Source: Taeniopygia guttata
Lineage: Eukaryota > Chordata > Aves > Passeriformes > Estrildidae
Length of the DNA stretch: 64,000 nt
Assembly (NCBI RefSeq): GCF_048771995.1
Contig: NC_133027.1
Span: 60,821,501-60,885,500 of the forward strand
Direction: 5' to 3'
In this document: positions 1 to 11,300 of the stretch, in pieces
Layout: each line of letters begins with the position of its first letter
Numbering within the stretch: position 1 is the first letter of the stretch
Notes under the pieces: generated by a model
Told to the model about the DNA's origin: nothing
The model's database searches: none
The model's input: the letters and a program-made list of their open reading frames with translations, nothing else
Made by a program: the position numbers and the translations under genes

Positions 1-3000
1 CAAAGTCCCATTTAGTTCAGTTTTTTGACAGTAATGATTTCTGTGAAGGTCTTTGCTGCCTTAGACAGCAGCAGGAGGAAAAACATTGGTTTTGTGCAAA
101 GAACCTCTCTCAAGCAAGGGCACAGGAGGTTCAGCGTTTAAGGCAGTGATAGTGGGGAATGGTCAGCAGTACACTGAATTCTGTTTCAGAGGACAGGCTC
201 TTATTTGGCCCCTCTCCTCCTTATTTGCATATATCCACAGAATAAAATGTTCAAATGTTCAGATCTCCATATTCATCATTTGGCCAAAATAAAAGAAGAT
301 AAAACCTCTCCCCAAGCCCACTTTTTTTCTTTTTTTTTTTCTTTTTTTTTCTTAATAAAAGCTGCAAGACCATTAAAAACTGGGCCTTTTATTAGAGTGT
401 GTAACTGCAATCTTATCTGTGTACCTTAAGGCGAGTGTGATTGTAAGTTATCTTTCATATTCGGAATTACTGTACCAGAGAATTGGTCTCTAGACAAGTA
501 TCAAGACAGTCTGGTAGTGCAATAGCTGAATAATAGAGATCAGCCTTCAGGACCCAGCCTTGAGCCTGACATCAGTCCTCTCTGCATGAGCTTCAAAGGA
601 AACCATATTTAGTCCTCTAGGATAGTAAAAAGGTTGTTTGAAGTTAGTAAAGCACATGTGTAACTATTGGCAGGCTAAGGGCTTTTATCCTCAATGAATA
701 CAAATGTCTTACCTTGTTAGAAGTCATTATTGTTTAGAGATAATAGATGCAAATATTTGAAGCTGATAGCCTTTGAAAAAATATGCTGGTTAGAGTGGTT
801 CGTTATACTATACAACTTTTGTTTCCTTCTGTGTATTCTGAAAGGATGCTAATATATCTTTTAAAGAGTTTAAGCTTTTTTTGTCCTTTCTTGCTTTTGA
901 GAAAAAGTGTGTTTCCATGTCAACTAACACATTTGTTCCCATATATTGAGACCCATTGTGTAATTGAGATTTTTTTTACTGCAAGATATGACTTGTTGAA
1001 GGACAAGTAGACTCCTGTTAAATAGACCTAACTGGTTAGAGTTTTAAAATGCAAATCATCAGCCCACTCTCATTTGAACATATTTAGTAACACGTAAGAA
1101 GACATTCTTAAAAAAAATGTGGCTGCAGCTTTAATGAAATGGACACCCAGTTTTATTCTGAAGAAATGCAGAGTTTCTCAGACAATTAAGTGATCACACA
1201 GGAGGAGTCAGAGTTGCTGCTGCAGAGCAGAGGATCTGACTGAGGTGGGAAAGCCTCAACTCAGCCAGGTTGCAGCACTAGGAAGAGTTAGGACAGCCAG
1301 TCCTTGATGTCTTCCACCTTGTAAGTGGTCACCAAGGTGACTCCACACGTGGTACGTGATTGCCTGAGAATTGTCATGAGACTCAATGAACTATTGCACC
1401 TTCCAGCCCATCACCTGCTATACTGCTTTGACCTCAAAGGTTTGCATTCCTCACTACTTGGTTGACTATGCATGTTTCATTTAAGCTTTTTGTATTTATA
1501 GAGCAAGCTGGGTGGAAGCATTGTCACTTTTTTCTTTTTCTTTTCTCTGTTCCTGAAGAAATTAAGGTAATTTTCCATCAAGAAATAAAAATCTCTGAAA
1601 TTGTTAACCAGTTGAGATTATAAATCTACAATATAATTTAGTTTATTATTTTTCTGAAGGCAACTAAGCTGCCTTTGAGGCAGTTCTTATAAAATCTCCT
1701 GCTAATCAGAAGCACTTAAACCTTTGAAAAGTTTGTCACTTTTTTGCAGTTAACAGTATTTCCACTAAGCCATTTGATTACACCTAAAAGCAAGAAAGAA
1801 GCAGGAGAGCCCTTGTAATAGTGTTGATATGGCACAGACATCCTATGATGGATTTTCTGTTAAGAGTGACAGTTTATCTTCAATATTTTGGTGTAAACTA
1901 AGGAAAAAAATTTACTAAAATAATTTCTACTACAGACAACTTAGGAGAAGGGGGAGAGGGGAGAAAGCCAGAACATATAAGCTCATGTATTTCAATTTAC
2001 AATTCCTAGTGAATAAACTTAAATTATCATAACAAAACTTCAATCATTATAATAGCACTCTTTTTATTGTAAGAGCCAAAGTAATTAATCTGTATATTTA
2101 TGATCCTTGTCTATGATTAGTTTTCTGTCACAGGATGTGGTGAGTCTGTGCTGTTATGACTATATTTTATTTAATAATATTTTCCTACACAGTGCTGAAC
2201 ACTTCCTGCTGAAGCAGCTGAATGGACAAATCCATGAAGATATCTTTCATTTTCCCTGACAGTGAATGATGTTTCCATATATAAACATAATAATAGAGTC
2301 GTTACATATGCACTCACATTATCATAGCTGCTGTGTGCTCAGTGTTATTCAAAACAAGGCAGGAAGCCAAATTTTCCTAGTTCCCATTTTGATTCAAATT
2401 GTATTTGCAATAAAGGGATTTTCATTCACCCTAAATGCAGTTTCATCCTCATCCAAGAAACCTCCCCACTTTTTTTTTTTATTATTATTATTTTTCCTTT
2501 ATTCTAGGTCACTCAGTCTTGATGCAAGAGAAATTCTCCTCTGGTGGTGATAACAGCAGTGCTACTCAATGAACTATAACAAGGGCTCTAAATGCATCTC
2601 CTGTAGCATACCACAGTGATTTGCAAAAGTGGGAATAAATCAAAGCAGTGAAGAGATGCCATGTTGAGCCAGAAGCTAAATGTTACATCTTGTTGCATGA
2701 GGCTGGGGGGAGAACAGATCCTGTTTTTCTGGCAGCACAATATCTTTGTGCTTGTTACCTCCAATCCAACCCCATTAAGACAATCATTCAGAATCTGCAG
2801 GAAATTGTCACCTCTTTCTTTCATGCAATGGCAGCTGGTATTGGTGCCTACACACATTTCTCATTTCCTTCAAGATTTTCAACGCACATAAAAAAAAAAC
2901 CAAGTTAATTTATATTAGATAATGTGTCAGCTTACCCTGAGGCTCAGCATGGGCACCAGGGGAAAAAATAAAAGATAAATGCCTCTAGGTGAACTGGCAG

Positions 3001-3529
3001 AGGCTCTAATTCTCTCCTCACTCTACTGCTAGCACACTATGCTCTGCATTAATCATTTCACATAGGCAGGCATTTAAAAAAACTTCAACTATTTTAAAAC
3101 AAAGATGCGTTGCCCTAAACTCAACAATAATAGAACTGTATATTGTAAAAAAATTTCAGTTCACACATGCCATAGCCCCTAGTAGAAGACATTTAAAGCA
3201 ATATTGGAGTCTTCTCTGGTATAATTGTTATTGTTCTGTTTCTTTTGTCTATACAGTTATGTCCCCTCTAGTAGGTATTTTTTGTCTGTGTGTAAGGATA
3301 CATACATAATGTTGTCCTCTGTTTGTCATTCAAATGCTGACATATGCAAGATATTTCCTATAGCCCTTTTTTATCATGTGGCTGGATAAATACATTTTGT
3401 GATGCTAATGAACTGTTACACCTCAGTCCAGCTCAAATATGGAGCGTTTTTACTCTCTGTGCTGGGATAGAGGGAAATATTTTTTCTCCCCTTTTTAGCT
3501 TATGGGAATGTTGTGTGAGGGGGAGGGAG
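1..3529. other. 3' flank of NOX3, no gene recognised
   Basis: AT-rich DNA with short homopyrimidine runs, for example T-rich at 322-351 and at 2469-2480. No reading frame resembles a known protein and no exon with good splice sites was recognised on either strand. Confidence 0.5.
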
Positions 3530-4560
3530 TGGATGACCAACAGTCTAATGAGGAGGTGGTGGACTGGAGCACCAAATAAAGTATACAGGTTGATGTGAAC
3601 AGGAGAGATGTCACAACCAAAAACAGGGCAGAAGGGGTCTACTCCTAGGTATCCACACAAACTAGAAAGCGCGTACACAAAAGCAGGGTGGGGAAAGATC
3701 TAACGCCTCTTTTGGAAAATTCACATGACTAGATGCCTTTCTGAAGTGCATGTACACTAAGACACATGGCATGGAGGGGACACAGGAGGAATTCAATGTC
3801 TAGAAGTTTCCCATGCAGTGTGGTCCTAGAGAGAAGAGGGGTCCCCAGGGGAACTGGAGGATTTTCAAGAATCACCTTCCGCAGGTTCAAATATGATCCC
3901 TCTTGCGTGGACTAAGCCAAAGATGGTAGGAGATCCATATGGTTCAACAACTCCCTTCTGACAGAGCCGAAGCACAAAGGAGGCATACATGACGTGGAAG
4001 CAAGGACAGATGATGCAGGGAATATAGAGACAATGAGTGTGCAGGGATGGGGTCAGGAAAGCCAAAGCCCATTGGGAGTTAAATCTGGTGAGGGAAGTTA
4101 AGGATGAGAAGAGCTGCTGTGCATGCATCAGTAGCAAAAGGAAGGCCAGGAATATGTTGTTTTGCTGCTGGATGGGGTGGGGAACTTGGCGCCCAAGGCC
4201 ATGGAGAAAGGTAGAGGTACTCAATTCCTGTTTTGCTTCCGTCTTTACAGATAAGGCTGACATTCAGAGATCCCTGGCTTCTCAGGCAAAGGGGAAGATC
4301 TGAAAAAATTCTTGCTTACCCTCCACCAAGGAAGATCAGTTAGGGATATTTTAAGCAAGTCCATGGAAACTGATGGGATGCATCCACAAGTGCTGAGCAA
4401 ACTTGCCATTCTTTATTTTTGCATAGTCATGGTGATGGGGAGAAGGCTCCTGAGGGATGGAAGAATGCTAATGTCAGTCCTCTCTTCACAGAATCAGCTC
4501 TGAGCGAGAGGTTTGGAGTAGAAGCTAGGGGTGCCTCCCACCTCAGTCATTCTATCAAGA
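3530..4560 (+). mobile_element. CR1 LINE fragment (ORF2 remnant), degenerate
   Basis: Plus-strand remnant of a chicken-repeat-1 non-LTR retrotransposon. About 3740-3800 resembles the stretch just before the endonuclease domain. From about 3870 to 4500 it resembles the segment leading into reverse transcriptase, including a degenerate EGWKNANVSPLF at about 4450-4490. The frame is broken by stops and there seems to be an internal deletion near 3800-3870. Boundaries are approximate and the family name is from memory of avian CR1 consensus. It lies antisense to NOX3, just past its stop codon. Confidence 0.75.
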
Positions 4561-5218
4561 AACTTTTTTCCACAGTTTCAGTTGCATGTCTCACGAGATC
4601 TATTTGCTGAGTGCAAAACATTTCCAGAATTCCCTTAGCCTATTAAACCTAAGTACATATTAGTCCATGGAATACACAGACACAATTCCCATGGAAATGT
4701 CAAGTTTAAATGTGCATAGCTTGGTAGGGCAAAACAAATTTGCTCCTTTGGAATTTGACAGAGTGTATAGAAATAGTATTGCTGTGGCACAAAAGGTAAT
4801 GCAGATATAGATGTGTATGCAGTGGGAGTATAAAACCAGAAAACCAGGAAGGAAATGCTTTCAATGGGCATGATTTAAACAGCAGGGATGTATTGCCTGC
4901 AATCATACACAACAGCAAAGTACAGTTCTAAATGTCCATTTTACTCATGCCTTTTTCTTCAAAGGTTATAGTTTGTGTGTTTTCACACAGGTGTAGAGGG
5001 ATTCATGGCATCATTAAGTAAGCAAAGAAAAGGCTAAGGAAGGGGTCCAAATCTTTAGCTGGCATAGGATGGCATTTTTTTACTGAAGTCAATACACCTA
5101 TTTCAATTTCTAATTCTTAATATCTGGCCTGAATGTTGCAGATAGAGTAGAGGATGGGAGAAGATGGAAAAAAAATACACAGCCTGGCAATATCTATTAT
5201 ACAGTTAAGAAGTACAGC
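4561..5218 (-). other. Presumed NOX3 3' UTR and proximal downstream sequence
   Basis: No AATAAA or ATTAAA occurs on the minus strand between the stop codon and about 800 nt downstream; only weak variants are seen (AGTAAA near 5078, AATACA near 4888). The first canonical AATAAA on this strand is at 4412-4417, inside the CR1 fragment. The transcript end is therefore not determined. Confidence 0.4.
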
Positions 5219-5345
5219 CTAGAAACTTTCTTTGTTGTAGTGAAACTGAACTCCTCTTGGATCAACTGATGAGTATGAGTGGCATATCTTCTGCAGGATC
5301 TTAGAGAGCGCCTTGGGTCCACAGAAGAATACACCAATGCTGTTG
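5219..5345 (-). CDS. NOX3: NOX3 coding exon 13 (residues 526-567) and stop
   Basis: 127 nt including a TAG stop at 5219-5221. It encodes [20 protein letters not shown], then [20 protein letters not shown] and F. The CGP motif (534-536) contacts NADPH, and the terminal Phe is invariant in NOX1-4. The acceptor is GTGATTCCAG, and the first base completes Ser526. Confidence 0.95.
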
Positions 5346-8300
5346 CTGGAATCACAATAACAACAAACATGAGAGTAGCAGTAGCAAACGTGAGAAATGG
5401 ATACACTATGCTTTTTGGCTGCCTTCAGCTTTGCATCTTTTCAAATGGCTTTTTGAGAAATACATTTGAAAACTCTTGTGTTACTGTATACTTTGTGTTA
5501 TGTACTGTATAATTTGTGTTGCTATATTAGCGTATAATAATTTTAATACTTTCATGTTTATTATGTCTCATTACATTATTTATTAGATTGCTATATTAGA
5601 GAACACAAAATGTTTTAAATGGTAACTCTTTGGTTTTGATCTTTATAGCATTTTCAATCAGAGAGGCAAACATACTGCTTGTGCTGAAAATTTGAAGTGC
5701 TTTTTCTCCAGCTGAGTAAATTTTTTCCTGAAAAATTATACAAAATGCTGATTTACTTCTTAGTTTTCTTCTCCTGTCCTCCCTCACCCTGCCCCCGTGC
5801 CACCTAGTCTAACACCACCTGGTCTAACACTTTTCTGTCCACAGCCAATTTTAAAATGGCTGATTTAATAACAACTTTCGTAAAGTTGCTTCTTATAAAA
5901 TAAGAACATGACAACTGTAAGAAACAATTGTGTTCATATGTGCACGAGCACGTAAGGAGCTGGTAAACCTGGTTGCCTGCTAGAAACTAAAGGGTTTGCC
6001 TCCAAGTACACTACACATTGTTTTAAAACATGTATGCATACACAGATTCACACATCTGCTGTGCTGCTGGGGAAAGCTCAATCTGCAGAAATGCAGAGGA
6101 AGTGACAAGTGATAGAACGAGTTTAAAAAGGCTTGCTCGTGTAAAGGAGGGGCTGTGGATATGATTTTGGTGCCCACACCATAGCCCCCAGAAGTCATGC
6201 CCAAATTGCTTTGGTGCTCAATTGCACCAGGGTTAACCTGAAGTGATGTATTCCTGCTAATCTGCTAAAAGACATTTTTGCATCCAGGGGGAACTCTGTC
6301 AACCTGGGCACAGGGACCCAAAATTTAGTCAGATCCTAAAAGCTGATTGTTTCATCACAAAGTAGAAACTCTTCCGTTTGACTCTTGGATCTTCTATAAT
6401 TCAGAGCAAGATAAATCTTCTTTTCTCATAAGGAATCCCTATTTCGTGCAAGGTTTTCTTTAAAAGGTTCAACATTGACCATAAACATGGGCATCTAGAC
6501 TCACAAAAAAAGTGGAGATTTTTCTGTCAGTTTAGGACTGGCTTTCTAAGGAACTACTGCAAGATCCAGTAGAGAAAGCTAATGCCCATATCCCCCTTGA
6601 GCAGCAAAAAACCATTTTTATCTCATCTGTACTTACAGTTGTGGAAGTAACTAATATTAAAAAGTAATGTTTCAACTATAACTTTAAAAGGTTTGTTTAT
6701 ATAGTAGAATCCTATGAAAAGTCTTTTAAAAGTCACATTTTCTATCTTGGCCTTTTTATGCTTTTAATCTTCCATATTTCCTGATTGTATTTATTTTGAC
6801 CTCCATCAAGTGAATTCTCTATTACTGTTATTTTTGCAATTTTATGGTATTCTTGTAGCTTACTGTATTCTCTTTGATCTCCTCCCTTTCGGCTTTTTCT
6901 TGGGTCTTTTTCATCTTTTAAAAGAAGTTTTCTCCTTTTTCTTTTTGTATTTCTCTCTTCCAAGTGCAAGCCTGTATTTTGCATTAGCAGGTAAATGTTT
7001 GGAAATTACAAAGTCACAAAGATTCTGGAATTTTCTACTGCTGAACACAAAATATTTCAAATTCTTGCTTCAAAGGCTTTCAGGAACAAAGAAGCTTTTC
7101 TCAGACCACTAGCAAATCCACCAAGTTCAAATGAACTGTCTTTGCCAGCAGAGATGAACTAATAACAGAACAGCATAGTCTTGCAAGAGCGGCCAAATAT
7201 GTTAGGGGAACAAACATATCCTTGACATCATAAGAAAAAAATCACAGTTTATCTCTTTAATAACCATCTTCAAGGGAAATTAATGCTACTTTGTCCTTTG
7301 TGCAGAACAGTAATTGGATTGTGTGTTTCAATTATATCTGGACAAAGGCCAGGATATTGAAATACTTCTAAATATTAGATTTTCTTGTCCAAAAATTAGA
7401 TTTTATTGGCATTCTCTTTCCGAGATTTCTTCATTAAAATCTTCATTAAGCATAAATCTTCTTTCCACACAGCAAAAAAGAAGAAATTGTTTTAAAAGGG
7501 TCATTTAGAAAGGTTTTCTCTCCCCCTCCTCCCGCTGTTTATGCTGAGAGAAGAGTTACCTAACAAGGTTAGAAACCAGCCTGCCTTACCTAGGATGGTT
7601 TTCAGCTAGTTGCTTGAACTCATTGTCCCAGTTTGGCCTTCCATAACAGGTTTTCTGTCTCAAACCAGTAATTACATCCATCTTGTCATCACAATGTAGG
7701 GCTATGTGAGTAGCCTAAAGGCAAATTTACAAGATAATAATTTTAGTGTCAAAACCATATACTCCAAGTAAGAGACAAAAGTAACAATTCTGGGAAATAT
7801 GGAATGAAGGAAAGGACACTCTGCAATTATAAAATGGGGGGAGGGGAAGGGAGGGGAGGGGAGGGGAGGGGAGGGGAGGGGAGGGGAGGGGAGGGGAGGG
7901 GAGGGGAGGGGAGGGGAGGGGAGGGGAGGGGAGGGGAGGGGAGGGGAGGGGAGGGGAGGGGAGGGGAGGGGAGGGGAGGGGCGGTTGGACTGGAGGATCT
8001 CTAGAGGTCTCTTCCATCCCTTACTATTCTGCGACTCTGTGTAAAACCCTCAATGTTTTGGATTTTCTCTTTAGGTAGAGGCAGGTGCAGAAAGTGGATC
8101 ACCTCAGGTGAAGCATTGAACCAAGTGAGCTTCTCAGCTCCCAAGTGCCAGGAAAAAAGTCCTTATTTTCATGGGCACTTACTGTCCTTCAGCTCCTATA
8201 CTACACCTATTACCATGCTATCTGAGTACTTCCCAGGTGCATTTAAAAACAAAAACCACTGTCCCTCCTAACTGTACTGCTCTTGTGTAGGAGTAATATG

Positions 8301-11300
8301 CTTGTTTCCACTAGAGACTACCATCATTGCTGTCACTATCAAGAAATTAACAGAGGAAAGTAAGTTTTAAAATGGACTTTTCATTTAGTCCAGGCCCTAG
8401 CATGAACTAAGTATCATAATCATCTTTTGCAGAAGTGGTTGCTAAAATTTAGATCCATTTCCTAGGAATACTATATATTTCTTCTTCTAATGAGTCTTAC
8501 ATATTCCTTACCAAAACAATTATTCTTGTCAAGCAAAGTTGTTACAAGAGGTTGTGTTTCTAAAAGCTTCTTCTTGTTAGTTTGAGCCATTGTCATGAAA
8601 GATTTGGAACAGTCTAAGAAAGAACTTGAAGTGTTTAGTAGGAGTGAGAGGTAGAAAACCACAGAATTTTTGAATTGTTTGCAGCACAGTTGTCCCATTG
8701 AGAAGATGGGCTGTTCTCATTAAGTGAAAGTTTCCCAGGATTTTTGATATTAGCCTTTGCAATAGTTCACAGTGCTAAGGGTGCCTAGGAGTCTCCTCGG
8801 GGGTACTGCAGAGAGTTTGTCCAAGCAGGGGCAGATCATGTGCCTTATGTGCTTAACCATCTGTTCCCAGCATGGAACCTGCAAAGAGCTCAAAGCGTTG
8901 AACAAACATGTCTGAGGAGTAGACACGTGTCAGTAAAGGAGGGTGTGCTAGAAGGTTTAAAATGCCCATCCTCCCTGAGTTCAACTTCACTTGACTACTG
9001 GTCATCTATATAGTGAGATGGAGAGAATGCTGAGAATGTTGCTTTATTTTTTGCTAGGGGAGAAGTAAAATATCACTCAAATATTGGTGCAGAGTGATGA
9101 GGGGGTGATGAGGATTTTAGCAAATTCGAGGAGTGATGGACAGGAATTTACTAAAAATAAGTCCTGTAAGACTAGGGAGCTTTGCATGTATCTGAAGAAG
9201 ATGATTTTACTCAGCATAATGTCCAGATCAGAGTGGGAGAAATAACCACTGAAGAACATTCCTCTGACAGGAATCAGGAGAGAGTATGAGGCTAAAGGGA
9301 GGAAGAAGTCCCTCCAGAAAAGTGCAGGGCACACAAGTGAAGAGAGACAGACACCCCAGCAAGAACAATGGTTACCCTACCTGACTTTTGGCCTGATGTT
9401 TGCCCATGAGGGAAGTGAGGTGATAGTTGAAAGATAAGGGCACCTTTGTGTTTTTTAGGTTCCCCAATAGCTTCTTTAACAGCAGGATTTAGGTAATACC
9501 CTGTGATATTGCTAATGCAGAGCAGTAGTTTCTATAGCTGGCATCTACTTCACAATGGGAGTAGATTTTTCTGAGTACACTTTATGCACATACCTCATTA
9601 CTTGACAGAAACTCCAAGGAAAGCAGAAGGAAACAATGGGGGTTTTATATCAGCAGAGGCAGAAAAGGAAAAGCTCTATGAAATCTGTAGTTTTTTCATC
9701 TCTACTAAGCAGTCCTTCATTCAATAGAGACAGCAGGAAATAAAACAGTAGAGCAAAGATTTCCCTTTTAGAGGTTTTCTGGCAGGTACCTGACTTACCA
9801 CTGCATGATCTGAGTGATCCATTAAAAAAGGAAGAGAGAGGGAGAGAAAATTAACACATTTGTGTTTAGGTAAAGACTAAAGAGGTTGAATAATATTGAC
9901 CCAGTCTAAGAATTAAGTGCCTGAGGTGGTATGATCCAATGAAATTATGAGATGGCAAATTTAAAGTCAATCAGAGAAAATGTCTTTTCAATGGAGTTCA
10001 TTGCCAAAATTTTCCAAGTGGAGTACTTTTCAAAAATGCAATGGATATATATATATGTATGTATTTATATGTATATATGCGTGAATTTCTACAACAGAAG
10101 TTGCATTAAATAATAAGACTAAATGAAACCTACATTGTTTAGACAGTCCTCCACATTTCAGCACAAAAATGGTAGAATCGAATGAAAGACTGTTCCTAAG
10201 ACATAGATAAAATATCCCTTGATGAGCTCCTGAAAGCTCCATGTACTTTTCTGTGAGACACCTGTTAACCATCTTTGCCCAAGACAAGATGTAGGATTGG
10301 AGGAATCACTGACTTGATTTCTCCATTCCTGTTTTCCTAAATGTGAGATGTAAACAGACATCTTAGGATCTTTGTCTCTCTGCTTCATCCATCATTTATT
10401 CAGCTGTTCCTGTTCCGTATGTTCCCATACTGGAAAAGCAAGGTACATTAACTCTGACTTGTAACAGTTTCATTATTACCTGACTTTCATCCCAGCCAGT
10501 AAGAAATATATGATAGCTTAGAAAATCATTTTTCCATTTTTCACCCATTTTTGTTTCCAAATGGAACAGAAGATCAGCAAACCACTCAAATGCTGATGGG
10601 TCTCGACAAATCCAGTAAAAATAAACCTGTCAGATAAAATAAAGAGATTTAATAAGAAGCAAACTTTCCATAAAACTTTGTAATCACTGGCTCAACTCAT
10701 TAACTATATAGTGTGTGATTCTTCTTCACATTAAATTTATAGTAAACATAATTGAACATCATTTTGACATTTTAAAATTTTGATTGTCATCTTAAACAAT
10801 GAGTGAATATATTAATGTGCTAGTGAAAGTAGGCAGTGGACAAGCTTCCCATATATCCTTACCAGTGCATGTCTGCTTTGACTTGTAATACCTAGACCTT
10901 CATTTCTTGAAAATAATTTGATTATTATTTGAAATTTTGTATTTATTTAATTTCAGTTGTATTCAGCATCAAAGCAAGGAATTCCTTGTTTCTCTAGACC
11001 TTATGCTATAGGTTAACTCTTGATTTTGCCAAGAGGTACCTATGTTCTTCAAGTCATATGCCCTGTATAAAATAGGTGAGAAATAGTCCCTATTTCTTTT
11101 TTAAAAATGCATTTCATGTTTAATTTGGAGCACCTGGTTCCTAGAGAAACCTGAAACTAAATTTAAAATTGCCAAAGGGCTAAAATGATCAGTTTTCTAT
11201 TGTTTGAAACCGTCCTCTCTATAAAAACTAACACAATTTCTCTCATCTTGATTTCTCTAGTTTCGCTTTTCATCTTTTTTGTTTGTTGTCTATTGGGTTG

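Larger units (their letters stand above)
7715..10479 (-). other. NOX3 intron 11
   Basis: 2765 bp containing the (GGGGA)n array and CR1 tail listed separately, and an AT/GT dinucleotide-rich patch at about 10045-10080. The remainder shows nothing recognisable. Confidence 0.85.

Noticed and set aside
3865..4263. 132-codon minus-strand open frame
   Set aside because: It is antisense to the CR1 fragment and reads its complement; not a gene.
7727..8017. Proline/serine-rich frame (PLPSP repeats) on the minus strand and a Gly/Arg/Glu-rich frame on the plus strand
   Set aside because: Both are translations of the (GGGGA)n array in intron 11.
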